In this document: positions 1-7,663 of the stretch, one piece after another
Layout of the letters: each line of letters starts with the position of its first letter
Numbering within the stretch: the first letter of the stretch is position 1
NCBI RefSeq assembly: GCF_000422245.1
Contig: NZ_ATHI01000002.1
Span: forward strand, 1-64,000
DNA from: Alkalidesulfovibrio alkalitolerans DSM 16529
Lineage (GTDB): Bacteria > Desulfobacterota > Desulfovibrionia > Desulfovibrionales > Desulfovibrionaceae
Length of the DNA: 64,000 nt
Reading direction: 5' to 3'
Notes under the pieces: generated by a model
What the model was told of the DNA's origin: nothing
What the model saw: the letters and a program-made list of their open reading frames with translations, nothing else
The model's database searches: none
Position numbers and translations under genes: made by a program

Positions 1-1326
1 GCCTACGGCGGGCATTCCCCCCGCCTCTCCGTGCATTCCGATGGACGCATGGCCGTGATCTCCGACGGCCCAGGCATGATCGGCTGGTCATATGACCGCG
101 GCGAACGGTTCGACGTGCAGACCGTAGGCGGCCTGGAGCACTCCATGCCGGACAGGTTGATCGAGATGCCTGACGGAGCCTGCCTGACCACGGCGCACAT
201 GCATCGCGGGCAGGCCCCGGCTCCCGCCTGCGGCCAGCCGCCCGCGGAACAGATGGTATTTCGCTCCCATAATCGGGGCAAGAATTTTGCAGCCCTCTCG
301 CTCCTCTCTCACGATCCGGCGCTTTCGCTGTGCGAGGCTTCCATGTGCCTGCTGCCCGATGGCAGGCTGCTGGCCCTGATGCGCGAGAACAGTGGGGTCT
401 ACGAGCCCATGTATAGCCGCATCTCTGAAGACGGCGGACTTACCTGGTCCGAACCCGCGCCCACGCCGCTCATCGGCCACAGGCCCACCGTGGGCGTGAC
501 CCTGGGCGGCAAGCTGCTGGTCACGTATCGCGACGTGGGGCCGCGCCAACGCACGGCCGCGTGGCTCGGCGACCTCGACGAATTGACAGATTTCGAGGTC
601 CACGGCCGCCTGCCCGAGGATGGCTGGCGTTTGACGGACGAGGGACTTTTCGTCGCCGGGACGGGGGGCCGCGCGGGCGCGTTCCGCCTCGCGCTGCGTC
701 CCATTTCCTGGCCGCTGTCGGCCCGGGCCGAGTTCAGCCTGTCCGTTTCCGTGGAGCAGGCCGGGGAGAACGGCGTGGGAGTGCGCTTCGGCGGCGTCTG
801 GTGGCGGATTTTGCCCGGCTCCATCCGTCCCATGGTCGCGGGCGGGCGCAATATCCGGTTGCCCGAGGGCGTGGCGAAGCTGCGCCTGCGCTACGAGCCG
901 GGCACGGTCTCTTTGGCGGTGAACGGGCGCACGCGAAAACGCCTCCCCGTGACAGCCGATGTGACCGCCCGCGCCGTGGCCGTGGGCAACCGCGATCTCG
1001 AAAAAGACAACGCCGCCGCGTTCGGCCTGCACGCCATGCAACTGTGCATCGAGGAGCCGCGCTACGCGCGAGTCTATTCCTGGGCCTGGGAGCCGGGCAT
1101 GGGCCTGCCCAACGCCTGGGAGCGGGCGCGGGTGCTGACGCTTCGCGACGCTCCAGGTGTCTGGTTCGGCGACATGGGGTATTCAGGGTGGTGTGAAACC
1201 GCGCCCGGTTTCTTCTTCTGCGCCTACCATCACGCCGACGCCGACGCGCAGGATTACGAACCTGGCAAACGCGCCTGGATCGAGGGAGTGACCTTCACCA
1301 GCGAGGACTTTGCGGACGAAGAGTGA
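1..1326 (+). CDS. BNR/Asp-box sialidase-like protein (5' end outside window)
   Basis: The frame is open from the first base, so the N-terminus lies outside the window; 441 residues are visible and the stop is at 1324-1326. An Asp-box is clear (SEDGGLTWSEP) and a weaker one lies upstream (RSHNRGKNF), the signature of beta-propeller BNR/sialidase-type proteins. The middle of the visible part (codons about 220-320) reads as a beta-sandwich-like insert rather than propeller. Exo-sialidases carry further Asp-boxes and an Arg triad that I cannot place, so substrate and activity are unknown. It converges on the gene at 1455-2480. An internal ATG at base 31 exists but has no reason to be the start. 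Confidence 0.7.
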   Translation, partial: AYGGHSPRLSVHSDGRMAVISDGPGMIGWSYDRGERFDVQTVGGLEHSMPDRLIEMPDGACLTTAHMHRGQAPAPACGQPPAEQMVFRSHNRGKNFAALSLLSHDPALSLCEASMCLLPDGRLLALMRENSGVYEPMYSRISEDGGLTWSEPAPTPLIGHRPTVGVTLGGKLLVTYRDVGPRQRTAAWLGDLDELTDFEVHGRLPEDGWRLTDEGLFVAGTGGRAGAFRLALRPISWPLSARAEFSLSVSVEQAGENGVGVRFGGVWWRILPGSIRPMVAGGRNIRLPEGVAKLRLRYEPGTVSLAVNGRTRKRLPVTADVTARAVAVGNRDLEKDNAAAFGLHAMQLCIEEPRYARVYSWAWEPGMGLPNAWERARVLTLRDAPGVWFGDMGYSGWCETAPGFFFCAYHHADADAQDYEPGKRAWIEGVTFTSEDFADEE

Positions 1327-1332
1327 TCAGGA

Positions 1333-1454
1333 CCGTCGCTTGGACGCACGGTGCAGGGCGACAAGAACTCCGGTCCCTCGGGCATGTCGATGTCGAGGAA
1401 CCGGATTTTTTTTGCGTCAAGAAAACTGATGGCGTTTTTCGGGCAATCTTTCGA
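1333..1454 (-). other. Protein-like in-frame tail beyond an amber stop (possible gene remnant)
   Basis: Directly downstream of the TAG (1455-1457) that ends the next gene, the same frame stays open to 1254. Its first 40 or so codons read like real protein, including DCPKNAISFLDAKKIRF and LDIDMPEGPEFL, before running into sequence antisense to the gene at 1-1326. No start codon with a ribosome site precedes it. It could be the decayed 3' end of a lost gene, an extended C-terminus cut by a nonsense mutation, or chance. Confidence 0.25.
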
Positions 1455-2480
1455 CTAATACTCTGCGGCCAAAACATCGAGCCGGTCGGCCAGATTGGAC
1501 AGAACCTCGCCGAGTTCTCCCACGCCCTGCGCCTGCCCAGGCGTGGTGGCCCGCCGCCCCGCCCAGGCGGCCAGGAAGAAAACCTCGCCATCGTCGATGG
1601 AAAGATGGCCGGTCTCCTGGCGCACGGCCCGCACCACGGCCATGCGCGCGGCCTCGCGCGCCTCGATGGCCCTGCGTACTTCGGCCTCGGCCTCGGACGG
1701 CGGGGCCGCTCCATCGCGCGTCCTGGCCCACATGCTCTCGTAGGCTCCGGCAACCGCGCGGGCCGCAACCTGGGCGTCGTGAACCCGGGTCACGATGCTC
1801 CTGTTCGCGGCCACGGCCGCGAAGACCTTGGCCCCGTCCCGCGCCAGCACGGCGTTGCCCGAGAGCATGACGGCCGCGTCGGCAGGCCGCAACGCTTGCT
1901 TGGCGAAGCCTTGGCCCGAGCGGTATTCGCGCTCGGCCTCGTTCACTGCCGCGCGCACCTCTTCGATGAATCTATCAGCATAATGGCCGTAGAGATAGGC
2001 CACGAAGCCGGGTTGGAAGACGTACCCCAGGATGCGCCGGCGCATGGCGTCCGCCCCGCCGGTCTGGACCTGGCCGAAGGCATTTCGATCCAGGCCGAAG
2101 CGGGCATTGAGCAGCCCATAGGTCAGTGTGTTCATGGGCATTTCCCCAGGGTTCTCGCGCGTGCCCGCAGGGTGGAAGCGAGACACGCCGTAGCGCGCCA
2201 GATCACGCATGAAGCGCGCCGGGATCATGTTGTCCTCGACCCAGGGCTCGGGCTCCTTTTCGGCCACGGCGGGCGTCTCTTCCACCGAAGTCGCGGGCTC
2301 CGTCGGTTCGGGGAGCGTAACCGCAGGCGGGGCTTGGGGTACGGCCTCGGAGGCGGGCTCTTTTGGAGTCGGCTCTTCCTCGTCTGGTTGAAAAAACTTT
2401 CCGGACAGATAAAAGGCCAGGGCCACGGCAATCATCAAGGCGACGAGATAGCCGATTCTACTGCGTGCTGGACGCGTCAT
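1455..2480 (-). CDS. Membrane-anchored conserved hypothetical protein
   Basis: The 341-residue product has an N-terminal transmembrane anchor (about residues 9-26, YLVALMIAVALAFYL). A Pro/Glu-rich linker follows (about 30-80) and then a mostly alpha-helical periplasmic domain of about 250 residues. No catalytic motif was recognised. GGGGAGACGC precedes the ATG. It is followed closely upstream by the ligase-fusion gene on the same strand (97 bp gap), so the two may be co-transcribed. The N-in topology with a charged, proline-rich spacer fits a periplasmic scaffold or lysozyme-inhibitor-like role, but this is inference only. Confidence 0.65.
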   Translation of the reverse strand: MTRPARSRIGYLVALMIAVALAFYLSGKFFQPDEEEPTPKEPASEAVPQAPPAVTLPEPTEPATSVEETPAVAEKEPEPWVEDNMIPARFMRDLARYGVSRFHPAGTRENPGEMPMNTLTYGLLNARFGLDRNAFGQVQTGGADAMRRRILGYVFQPGFVAYLYGHYADRFIEEVRAAVNEAEREYRSGQGFAKQALRPADAAVMLSGNAVLARDGAKVFAAVAANRSIVTRVHDAQVAARAVAGAYESMWARTRDGAAPPSEAEAEVRRAIEAREAARMAVVRAVRQETGHLSIDDGEVFFLAAWAGRRATTPGQAQGVGELGEVLSNLADRLDVLAAEY

Positions 2481-2576
2481 GCGTCTCCCCCGTGTTCGGC
2501 CGCGTTGCGGCGACCGGTTGGCGGCCGTCTGGTGGCCGGTTCACCTCGATATCGCGTCCGATAGCCTTTTCGTCAA

Positions 2577-4688
2577 TCACAACAATTTGGCCATGACGCC
2601 GGGAATGTCGTCGAGTCCCGCGCACAAGGCGATCCCCGCGCCCTTGAGAGCGGAAAGCTTGCCGCCCGCGCCACCCGAACTTTCCTCCAGGATAGCCCCG
2701 GCGTGGCCGAGACGCTTGCCCACGGGGGCGGTGATCCCGGCCACGAAAGCCGCCACGGGCTTTGTGCGGCCGCGCGCTTTGAGCCATATGGCCGCCTCTT
2801 CCTCGGCCCGGCCGCCGATCTCGCCGATGAGCAAAATGGCCTGGGTTCCGGGGTCGGCCTCGGCCATGGCTAGGCAGTCGATGAAATCGAGGCCCGTGAA
2901 AGGATCGCCGCCGACGCCCATGCAAAAACTCTGGCCTATCCCGGCTGCGGAAAGACGGGCTGCCGCCTCGTAGGTGAGTGTGCCGCTGCGCGAAAACACG
3001 GCCACCGGGCCGGGCGTGAAAGGCTCGGCAGGCATGATGCCGATCTTGGTCTGGCCGGGCACGATGACGCCCGGCGTGTTGGGCCCCACCAGCCGCGATC
3101 CGTGCCGCTCGATGACGGGCAGCGCGGCCAGCATATCCTGCTGCGGGATACCCTCGGTGATGCACACGATCCAGGGAATGCCGGCGCGGGCGGCTTCGAG
3201 CGCCGCGTCCGCCGCGTGCGCTCCGGGCACGAAAATGATGCTGGCCTCGATGTCATGCGCGGCGCAGGCCGTGACCACGCTGTCGTAGACCGGGACGCCC
3301 AGAACCGAAGTTCCGCCCTTGAACGGCGTGACTCCGGCCACGATGTTCGTGCCGTAGGCCTGCATCAGGGCCATGTGTGTTCCGGCCACGCGGCCCGTGG
3401 CCCCCTGCACCAGCACCGGCGAACCCAGGCCGAGCGAAAAGCCGTGCAACGGCGAAAATTCCGGGTCGTTGTCCAGCGCCGCCTTGGAGAGCGCGCCGCC
3501 GCCCTCGGGCAGGCTCACGCGCATGGGGTCGTCCGACGGCGTCAGGCCGCGCAGGATGTCCAGGGCCTTGGCCATGTCCGGGGCCACGTGGACGCCCGAA
3601 AGCCCGAGCCCGGCCATCACGGCCAGGCCGTCGGCCGCGCCGTTGCCCGCCATGCGCACCACCAAGGGCTTTTGCGGCGGCCGCCCGCCAAGCACGGCCG
3701 CGAGCGCGCGGGCCACGTCGCCGCAGGAGAGGATGCCGCCATACAGGTTGATGAGCACGGCACGCACCCGCTCGTCGCCGAAGAGCATGGACAAAGCCGC
3801 GCGCATGCGCTTTTCGTCGGCCGCGCCGCCGAGGTCCAGGAAGTTCGCGGCCCGAAGCCCGGCAAGGTTCAGGCTGTCCATGCTGGCCATGGCCAGCCCC
3901 GCGCCGTTGGCCAAAAGCCCCACGCTGCCTTTCAGGCGTACGTAAGCAAATCCGGACTCGCGGGCGAACCTCTCCTCCTCACCCAGATGCACGGGCTCGT
4001 AAAATCGGCCCAGTGCGGGGCGGATGTCCGCGAAGCTGCCGTCGATCTCGCATTTGGCGTCCAGGGCCAGGAACCGCCCTCCCTCGCTCCCCTCGCCGTC
4101 GTCGCCGGGCAGATGGACCAGGGGATTGATCTCGGCCAGGAGCAGGCCGTTGTCGCGCACCGCGCGCCACAACTGCTGCACGAGACCGGCAAAGGGCTTG
4201 AAGGCCTCCTTTCGAAGGCCGAGGGTGAAAAAGGCCGCGCGCACCTGATGCGGTGACGGCCCGGCGGGCAGGTCAATGTTCTGTAGGCAGACGCTCCCCG
4301 CCTCGGCCGACTCCACGTCCATTCCTCCCGCCGCGCTGGCAGCGAGGACCAGGGACTTTCTGTCGCGTGAGACTGAGAGGGAAAGGTAGAATTCGGACGC
4401 GTGCGCGACCGCCGCCTCTACACGCGCGAGCCTGACGGCCTGCCCGTCGATGGACACCCCGGCGAGCTTCGACAGGACGCGCGGCAATTCGTCCAGCGAG
4501 TCGGCGCGCAAGATGCCACCCGCCTTGCCCCGGCCTCCCGAGAGCACCTGGGCCTTGACCACATAGGGCGGCGGAAACGGCGGCGCGAGATCGGGCGGGA
4601 TATCGGCGAGGTCGATGAGGATTCCGGGCGGCACGGGGATTCCCGCCTCGGCGAACAGGGCCTTGGACTTGTCTTCGTCGAGCAGCAT
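2577..4688 (-). CDS. Succinyl-CoA-ligase-type (NDP-forming) beta-alpha fusion
   Basis: The 703-residue chain joins a SucC-like half (about 1-390) to a SucD-like half (about 405-703). The SucC half has the ATP-grasp region with VVKAQVLSGGRGKAGG and the LINLYGGILSC loop. The SucD half has a CoA-binding stretch resembling QGATGRVAGTHM. The phosphohistidine motif GKRLGHAGAI is intact, placing the catalytic His at residue 662. These enzymes interconvert an acyl-CoA and acid with substrate-level nucleotide phosphorylation. Succinate is the default guess, but acetate or another acid cannot be excluded. The order beta-then-alpha differs from archaeal-type ADP-forming acetyl-CoA synthetases, where the CoA-binding half comes first. 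The ATG at 4688 has only a weak GGGA upstream. Confidence 0.9.
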   Translation of the reverse strand: MLLDEDKSKALFAEAGIPVPPGILIDLADIPPDLAPPFPPPYVVKAQVLSGGRGKAGGILRADSLDELPRVLSKLAGVSIDGQAVRLARVEAAVAHASEFYLSLSVSRDRKSLVLAASAAGGMDVESAEAGSVCLQNIDLPAGPSPHQVRAAFFTLGLRKEAFKPFAGLVQQLWRAVRDNGLLLAEINPLVHLPGDDGEGSEGGRFLALDAKCEIDGSFADIRPALGRFYEPVHLGEEERFARESGFAYVRLKGSVGLLANGAGLAMASMDSLNLAGLRAANFLDLGGAADEKRMRAALSMLFGDERVRAVLINLYGGILSCGDVARALAAVLGGRPPQKPLVVRMAGNGAADGLAVMAGLGLSGVHVAPDMAKALDILRGLTPSDDPMRVSLPEGGGALSKAALDNDPEFSPLHGFSLGLGSPVLVQGATGRVAGTHMALMQAYGTNIVAGVTPFKGGTSVLGVPVYDSVVTACAAHDIEASIIFVPGAHAADAALEAARAGIPWIVCITEGIPQQDMLAALPVIERHGSRLVGPNTPGVIVPGQTKIGIMPAEPFTPGPVAVFSRSGTLTYEAAARLSAAGIGQSFCMGVGGDPFTGLDFIDCLAMAEADPGTQAILLIGEIGGRAEEEAAIWLKARGRTKPVAAFVAGITAPVGKRLGHAGAILEESSGGAGGKLSALKGAGIALCAGLDDIPGVMAKLL

Positions 4689-4840
4689 GTCGTGTCCCGT
4701 TGCTGAGTGAGGTGGCCTGTGCGACTATATATACCCGCTTTGGGGCGCGAAGGGAACCTGTCTTGACGGCACAGGCGCTTGCCGAGCGTCCAAAGGCCTC
4801 ACACGCGGAAAACGAAGGCCGAGATTGTTACCCCCCTTTT

Positions 4841-4950
4841 CAGGCTGCCCCAAAAAGGCCCAGATGCAAAGCGCAAGAAAGCGCCGGACCTGACGCGTAT
4901 TTATGCGCTTTCGCGGCAACGCAGCAGATGGGGCTTTTTGAACAACCTGC
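4841..4950 (+). repeat. Dispersed palindromic element, copy A (degenerate)
   Basis: The copy runs CAGGCTGCCCC...AAAAAGGCCC to GGGGCTTTTTGAACAACCTG(C), with the family's internal blocks GCGCAAGAAAGCGCCGG and GCGCTTTCGCGGCAACGC. The centre is shortened to GCGTATTTATGCGC and lacks the GTGTATA/TATACAC stem of the best copies. It sits 129 bp beyond the stop of the SlyD-like gene. Confidence 0.75.
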
Positions 4951-4968
4951 GAAGGCCCGGGCCTTCGC
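4949..4968. repeat. Perfect 20-bp palindrome beside repeat copy A
   Basis: GCGAAGGCCCGGGCCTTCGC is a perfect palindrome whose first two bases are the end of repeat copy A. It could form a very GC-rich hairpin without a spacer loop or act as a protein-binding site. No T-tract follows. Confidence 0.5.
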
Positions 4969-5078
4969 ACGGCATGACCATGCAAAAGTCCGGGCCTGTT
5001 CGCTGGAAGGACGGGCCGCCGCTTTGGGTGTCCGGAGAGATTCCGGTCGGCTTGCGTTGCGGCGGAGAAGACGGACGG

Positions 5079-5507
5079 CTAACCGATGGAGACCAATTCC
5101 ACGGCGAAGGTCAGCTCCTGCCCGGCCAGGGGGTGGTTGGCGTCCAGGGTCACGCTGTCTTCCTCCACGGCCGTGACCACCACGTGGGCGGGCTGGCCGT
5201 CCTCGGTGGTGAAGGCCAGCATCATGCCCGGCTCGGGCGTGATGTGGGGGGGAATCTGGTCGCGCGGCACGGCGCAGGAAAGCGACTCGTCGTAGTCGCC
5301 GTACCCCTTGTCCGGACCGAAGCTGATTTCGCGCTTCTCGCCCGGCTCAAGGCCGGTCACGGCTTCCTCGAAGCCCTGAATGACCATGCCCTCGCCCAGG
5401 GTGAACTCAAGGGGATCACGCCCCTCGGAGCTGTCGAAGACCGTGCCGTCCGGCAGTTTTCCCGTGTAATGAACCTTGACAGTGTCGCCGGTTTTGGCTT
5501 GGGCCAT
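5079..5507 (-). CDS. FKBP-type peptidyl-prolyl isomerase, SlyD-like
   Basis: The 142-residue protein has an FKBP core interrupted by an insert-in-flap domain. N-terminal KVHYTGKLPDGTVFDSS and GEGMVIQGFEEAVTGL are typical. The insert spans about residues 68-120, followed by the closing strand DANHPLAGQELTFAVEL. It would catalyse proline isomerisation and chaperone folding in the cytoplasm; there is no signal peptide. Unlike E. coli SlyD it ends right after the core, without the His/Cys-rich metal-binding tail, so a nickel-chaperone role is unlikely. AAGGAGGAGCCAC lies just before the ATG and fixes the start. Confidence 0.93.
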   Translation of the reverse strand: MAQAKTGDTVKVHYTGKLPDGTVFDSSEGRDPLEFTLGEGMVIQGFEEAVTGLEPGEKREISFGPDKGYGDYDESLSCAVPRDQIPPHITPEPGMMLAFTTEDGQPAHVVVTAVEEDSVTLDANHPLAGQELTFAVELVSIG

Positions 5508-5769
5508 GTGGCTCCTCCTTGGCGTTGTTTTCGATTGATGAAATGGATTGTCGGCTGGTGTGTCGTCCAGCCTACAGGAGCGGATGCGACTTGTCTAACG
5601 CAAAACCCGCGGCGTGCATTTACAACAAATAAACCTTGGTATTTCGGAACCATGAACGCAATGGCGAGATGAAGGAAATGGTCGCACCCTGGCAAAACGC
5701 ATGCTATCGATTGCACCGGCAGCGCGGCCGGGCGTTCCCATGCGGCCCCATCTGATGTACACGGCAAGC

Positions 5770-6510
5770 ATGAAGACCCTGCGCGACCTCATTCTCGTCC
5801 TTGGCCTGGGAGCGGCCATGCTGCTTTCCGCCGCCTGCGCGCCGAAAGCCCCGCCGCCTCCGCCGCCGCCCGCGGACCTTTATGGCCTTCTCGCCCGCTC
5901 GGCCAACACGGTGACGGAGTTGAGCGCCCGCTATCCGCGCCTTGCCGAACTGCTGCCCAAGGCGCGCGGAGTAGTCGTGTTCCCGCGCATCGCGGACGCG
6001 GCGCTGGTTTTCGGCGGAGCCTCAGGCGACGGCGTGGTCATGGTCAGGGACGAGGCCGACGCCTGGTCAGCGCCCGGCTTCATGCGCTTCACGGCGGTCA
6101 ATGCCGGCTTGGTGGTCGGAGCAACGGAAAACAGCCTTGTGCTCGTCGTTCCGAACGACCAGACGGCCAGGCGCATGGCAGGCATGACCCTGGACATCTC
6201 CGGCGCGGTCCGACAGGTGAGCCCGGACGGTTCCCTCAAGCAGCACGACGCCTCGCTGAACGAGGCTTTGGACGACGTCGTGCCCTTCCTGGGCGGCAAG
6301 GGCTTCTGGGCCGGGCTGTCCATGCAGGCCGCCTACGTCTCGCCCGAGCAAAACGCCCTGCGCCGCTTCTACGGTTCCGAGGCGACCATGACGGCCGTGC
6401 TCTACGATAAACTGTATCCGATGCCCGAGCAGGCCCTGTCCCTGGTGGAAGTTCTGGGACCGGCAGGACCGGGGAACCTGGATTCCCAGGAGGACGCCCC
6501 GGCCCCCTGA
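5770..6510 (+). CDS. SYLF/YSC84-domain lipoprotein
   Basis: The 246-residue product starts MKTLRDLILVLGLGAAMLL and has a lipobox-like SAAC near residues 20-23. A run of prolines follows, then a SYLF domain (about 45-225; ARGVVVFPRIADAALVFGG, then GDGVVMVR). SYLF proteins bind phosphoinositides or anionic lipids. A bacterial periplasmic lipoprotein of this family is probably envelope-associated. Earlier in-frame ATGs at 5701, 5742 and 5755 exist. The start at 5770 is chosen because it places the signal sequence at the N-terminus; no strong ribosome site supports any of them. It is transcribed divergently from the SlyD-like gene. Confidence 0.8.
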   Translation: MKTLRDLILVLGLGAAMLLSAACAPKAPPPPPPPADLYGLLARSANTVTELSARYPRLAELLPKARGVVVFPRIADAALVFGGASGDGVVMVRDEADAWSAPGFMRFTAVNAGLVVGATENSLVLVVPNDQTARRMAGMTLDISGAVRQVSPDGSLKQHDASLNEALDDVVPFLGGKGFWAGLSMQAAYVSPEQNALRRFYGSEATMTAVLYDKLYPMPEQALSLVEVLGPAGPGNLDSQEDAPAP

Positions 6511-6568
6511 TTCCTTTCGGCACGCTGGTTGCAACTAGGCCTGCCAGAGAGGGCCCGGAGGCAACCAG

Positions 6569-7609
6569 ATGTCGAATTTTCCCTATGATTTCAACCTGAC
6601 AGGCCGGTCTGCCGAGCCCGTGTCGCCCGTGTCGGAAATTCGACGCGACGCGCCGTCCCAGGATTTCCGGAAAACCATGGAGGCCATGCGCACGGGCATG
6701 GAGTTGGCCATGGCCAACCGCTTTCTGGAACAAAGCCTGATGGCGGACAACGCCGACGGCGGCGGCCAGGGAGGCTTCGGCTCACCCATGGCGGGATTTG
6801 GCGGCCCCATGGGCGGCATGGGCGGCCTTTTGGACAGCCGTATGCAGATGAACTCGCTTCTGACCATGGCCGCCATGCACATGGGTGGCCGCGAGGCCCT
6901 GCCCGTGCAGCCCCCGGCCCAGGCCCCCGCCGAGAATCCCGTTCCGATCGCCGACCTCGACGATCCCGGTGCGCTTTCCAGCCGCTTCGAATCCGGGTTG
7001 CAAGGACCGGCCGCCGTGGGCTACGACCGCATGGGCGGCACCTCCTACGGCACCTATCAGATATCCTCTGCCCAAGGAACATTCGACGCCTTCCTGCGCT
7101 TCCTCGACGAAAAATCCCCTGAGCTCGCCGAACGGCTACGCGCCGCCGGTCCGGCCGACACCGGCTCCACCAACGGCCGTCTGCCCGACGTGTGGCGGGC
7201 CGTGGCCGGGGAAATGCCGGAGGAATTCGCCGCGCTGCAGCGCGAATTCGTGGAGCTGAGTCACTACCGCCCGGCCCTCTCGGGCATCCTGGAGCGCCTC
7301 GATCTGAGCGAGGCGCAACTGCCCAAGGCCCTGCGCGAGGTGATCTTCTCCACGGCCGTGCAGCACGGCCCTAGCGGAGCGCAGTCCATCTTCGCCAGGG
7401 TCGCGGAACGTCTTCAGGAAACGGGGGGAGCGGCCTTTTTCCGTCAGTTGATCGACAGCGTCTACGACGAGCGCGGCAACCACTTCGGCGGTTCCACCGA
7501 GCGCGTGCGCGATGCGGTGCTCTCGCGCTTCACGCGGGAGAAGGCCCTGGCCCTGGCCTCGCTCGACAGCGAGTTCTCCATGCCGGGCAGCGGCAGCCTG
7601 CTGGCCTGA
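6569..7609 (+). CDS. Putative lysozyme/chitosanase-like protein
   Basis: The 346-residue product has no signal peptide. Residues 60-130 are a Gly/Met/Pro-rich linker. The C-terminal domain (about 132-340) opens with SRFESGLQGPAAVGYD and GGTSYGTYQI, and Glu141 is in the position expected of a catalytic acid in lysozyme-fold hydrolases. Similar SxFESG...GGTSYG modules are seen in phage-tail or VgrG-associated muralytic proteins. I assign the fold by motif resemblance only. The start has GGAGG eight bases upstream. It lies 58 bp after the SYLF gene on the same strand; no secretion genes are nearby. Confidence 0.55.
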   Translation: MSNFPYDFNLTGRSAEPVSPVSEIRRDAPSQDFRKTMEAMRTGMELAMANRFLEQSLMADNADGGGQGGFGSPMAGFGGPMGGMGGLLDSRMQMNSLLTMAAMHMGGREALPVQPPAQAPAENPVPIADLDDPGALSSRFESGLQGPAAVGYDRMGGTSYGTYQISSAQGTFDAFLRFLDEKSPELAERLRAAGPADTGSTNGRLPDVWRAVAGEMPEEFAALQREFVELSHYRPALSGILERLDLSEAQLPKALREVIFSTAVQHGPSGAQSIFARVAERLQETGGAAFFRQLIDSVYDERGNHFGGSTERVRDAVLSRFTREKALALASLDSEFSMPGSGSLLA

Positions 7610-7663
7610 CAGGCAGCCCGAAAGTCCCGCCCGACGCCTTGTGACCATGGGGAGTGGAGCTAA

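Larger units (their letters stand above)
4689..5078. other. Intergenic region upstream of the ligase fusion
   Basis: These 390 bp hold no supported gene. They contain one copy of the dispersed palindromic repeat (4841-4950), an adjoining perfect 20-bp palindrome, and a TATATA stretch (near 4728-4734). The TATATA could be a -10 box for the leftward ligase gene, though no convincing -35 was seen. Confidence 0.5.
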
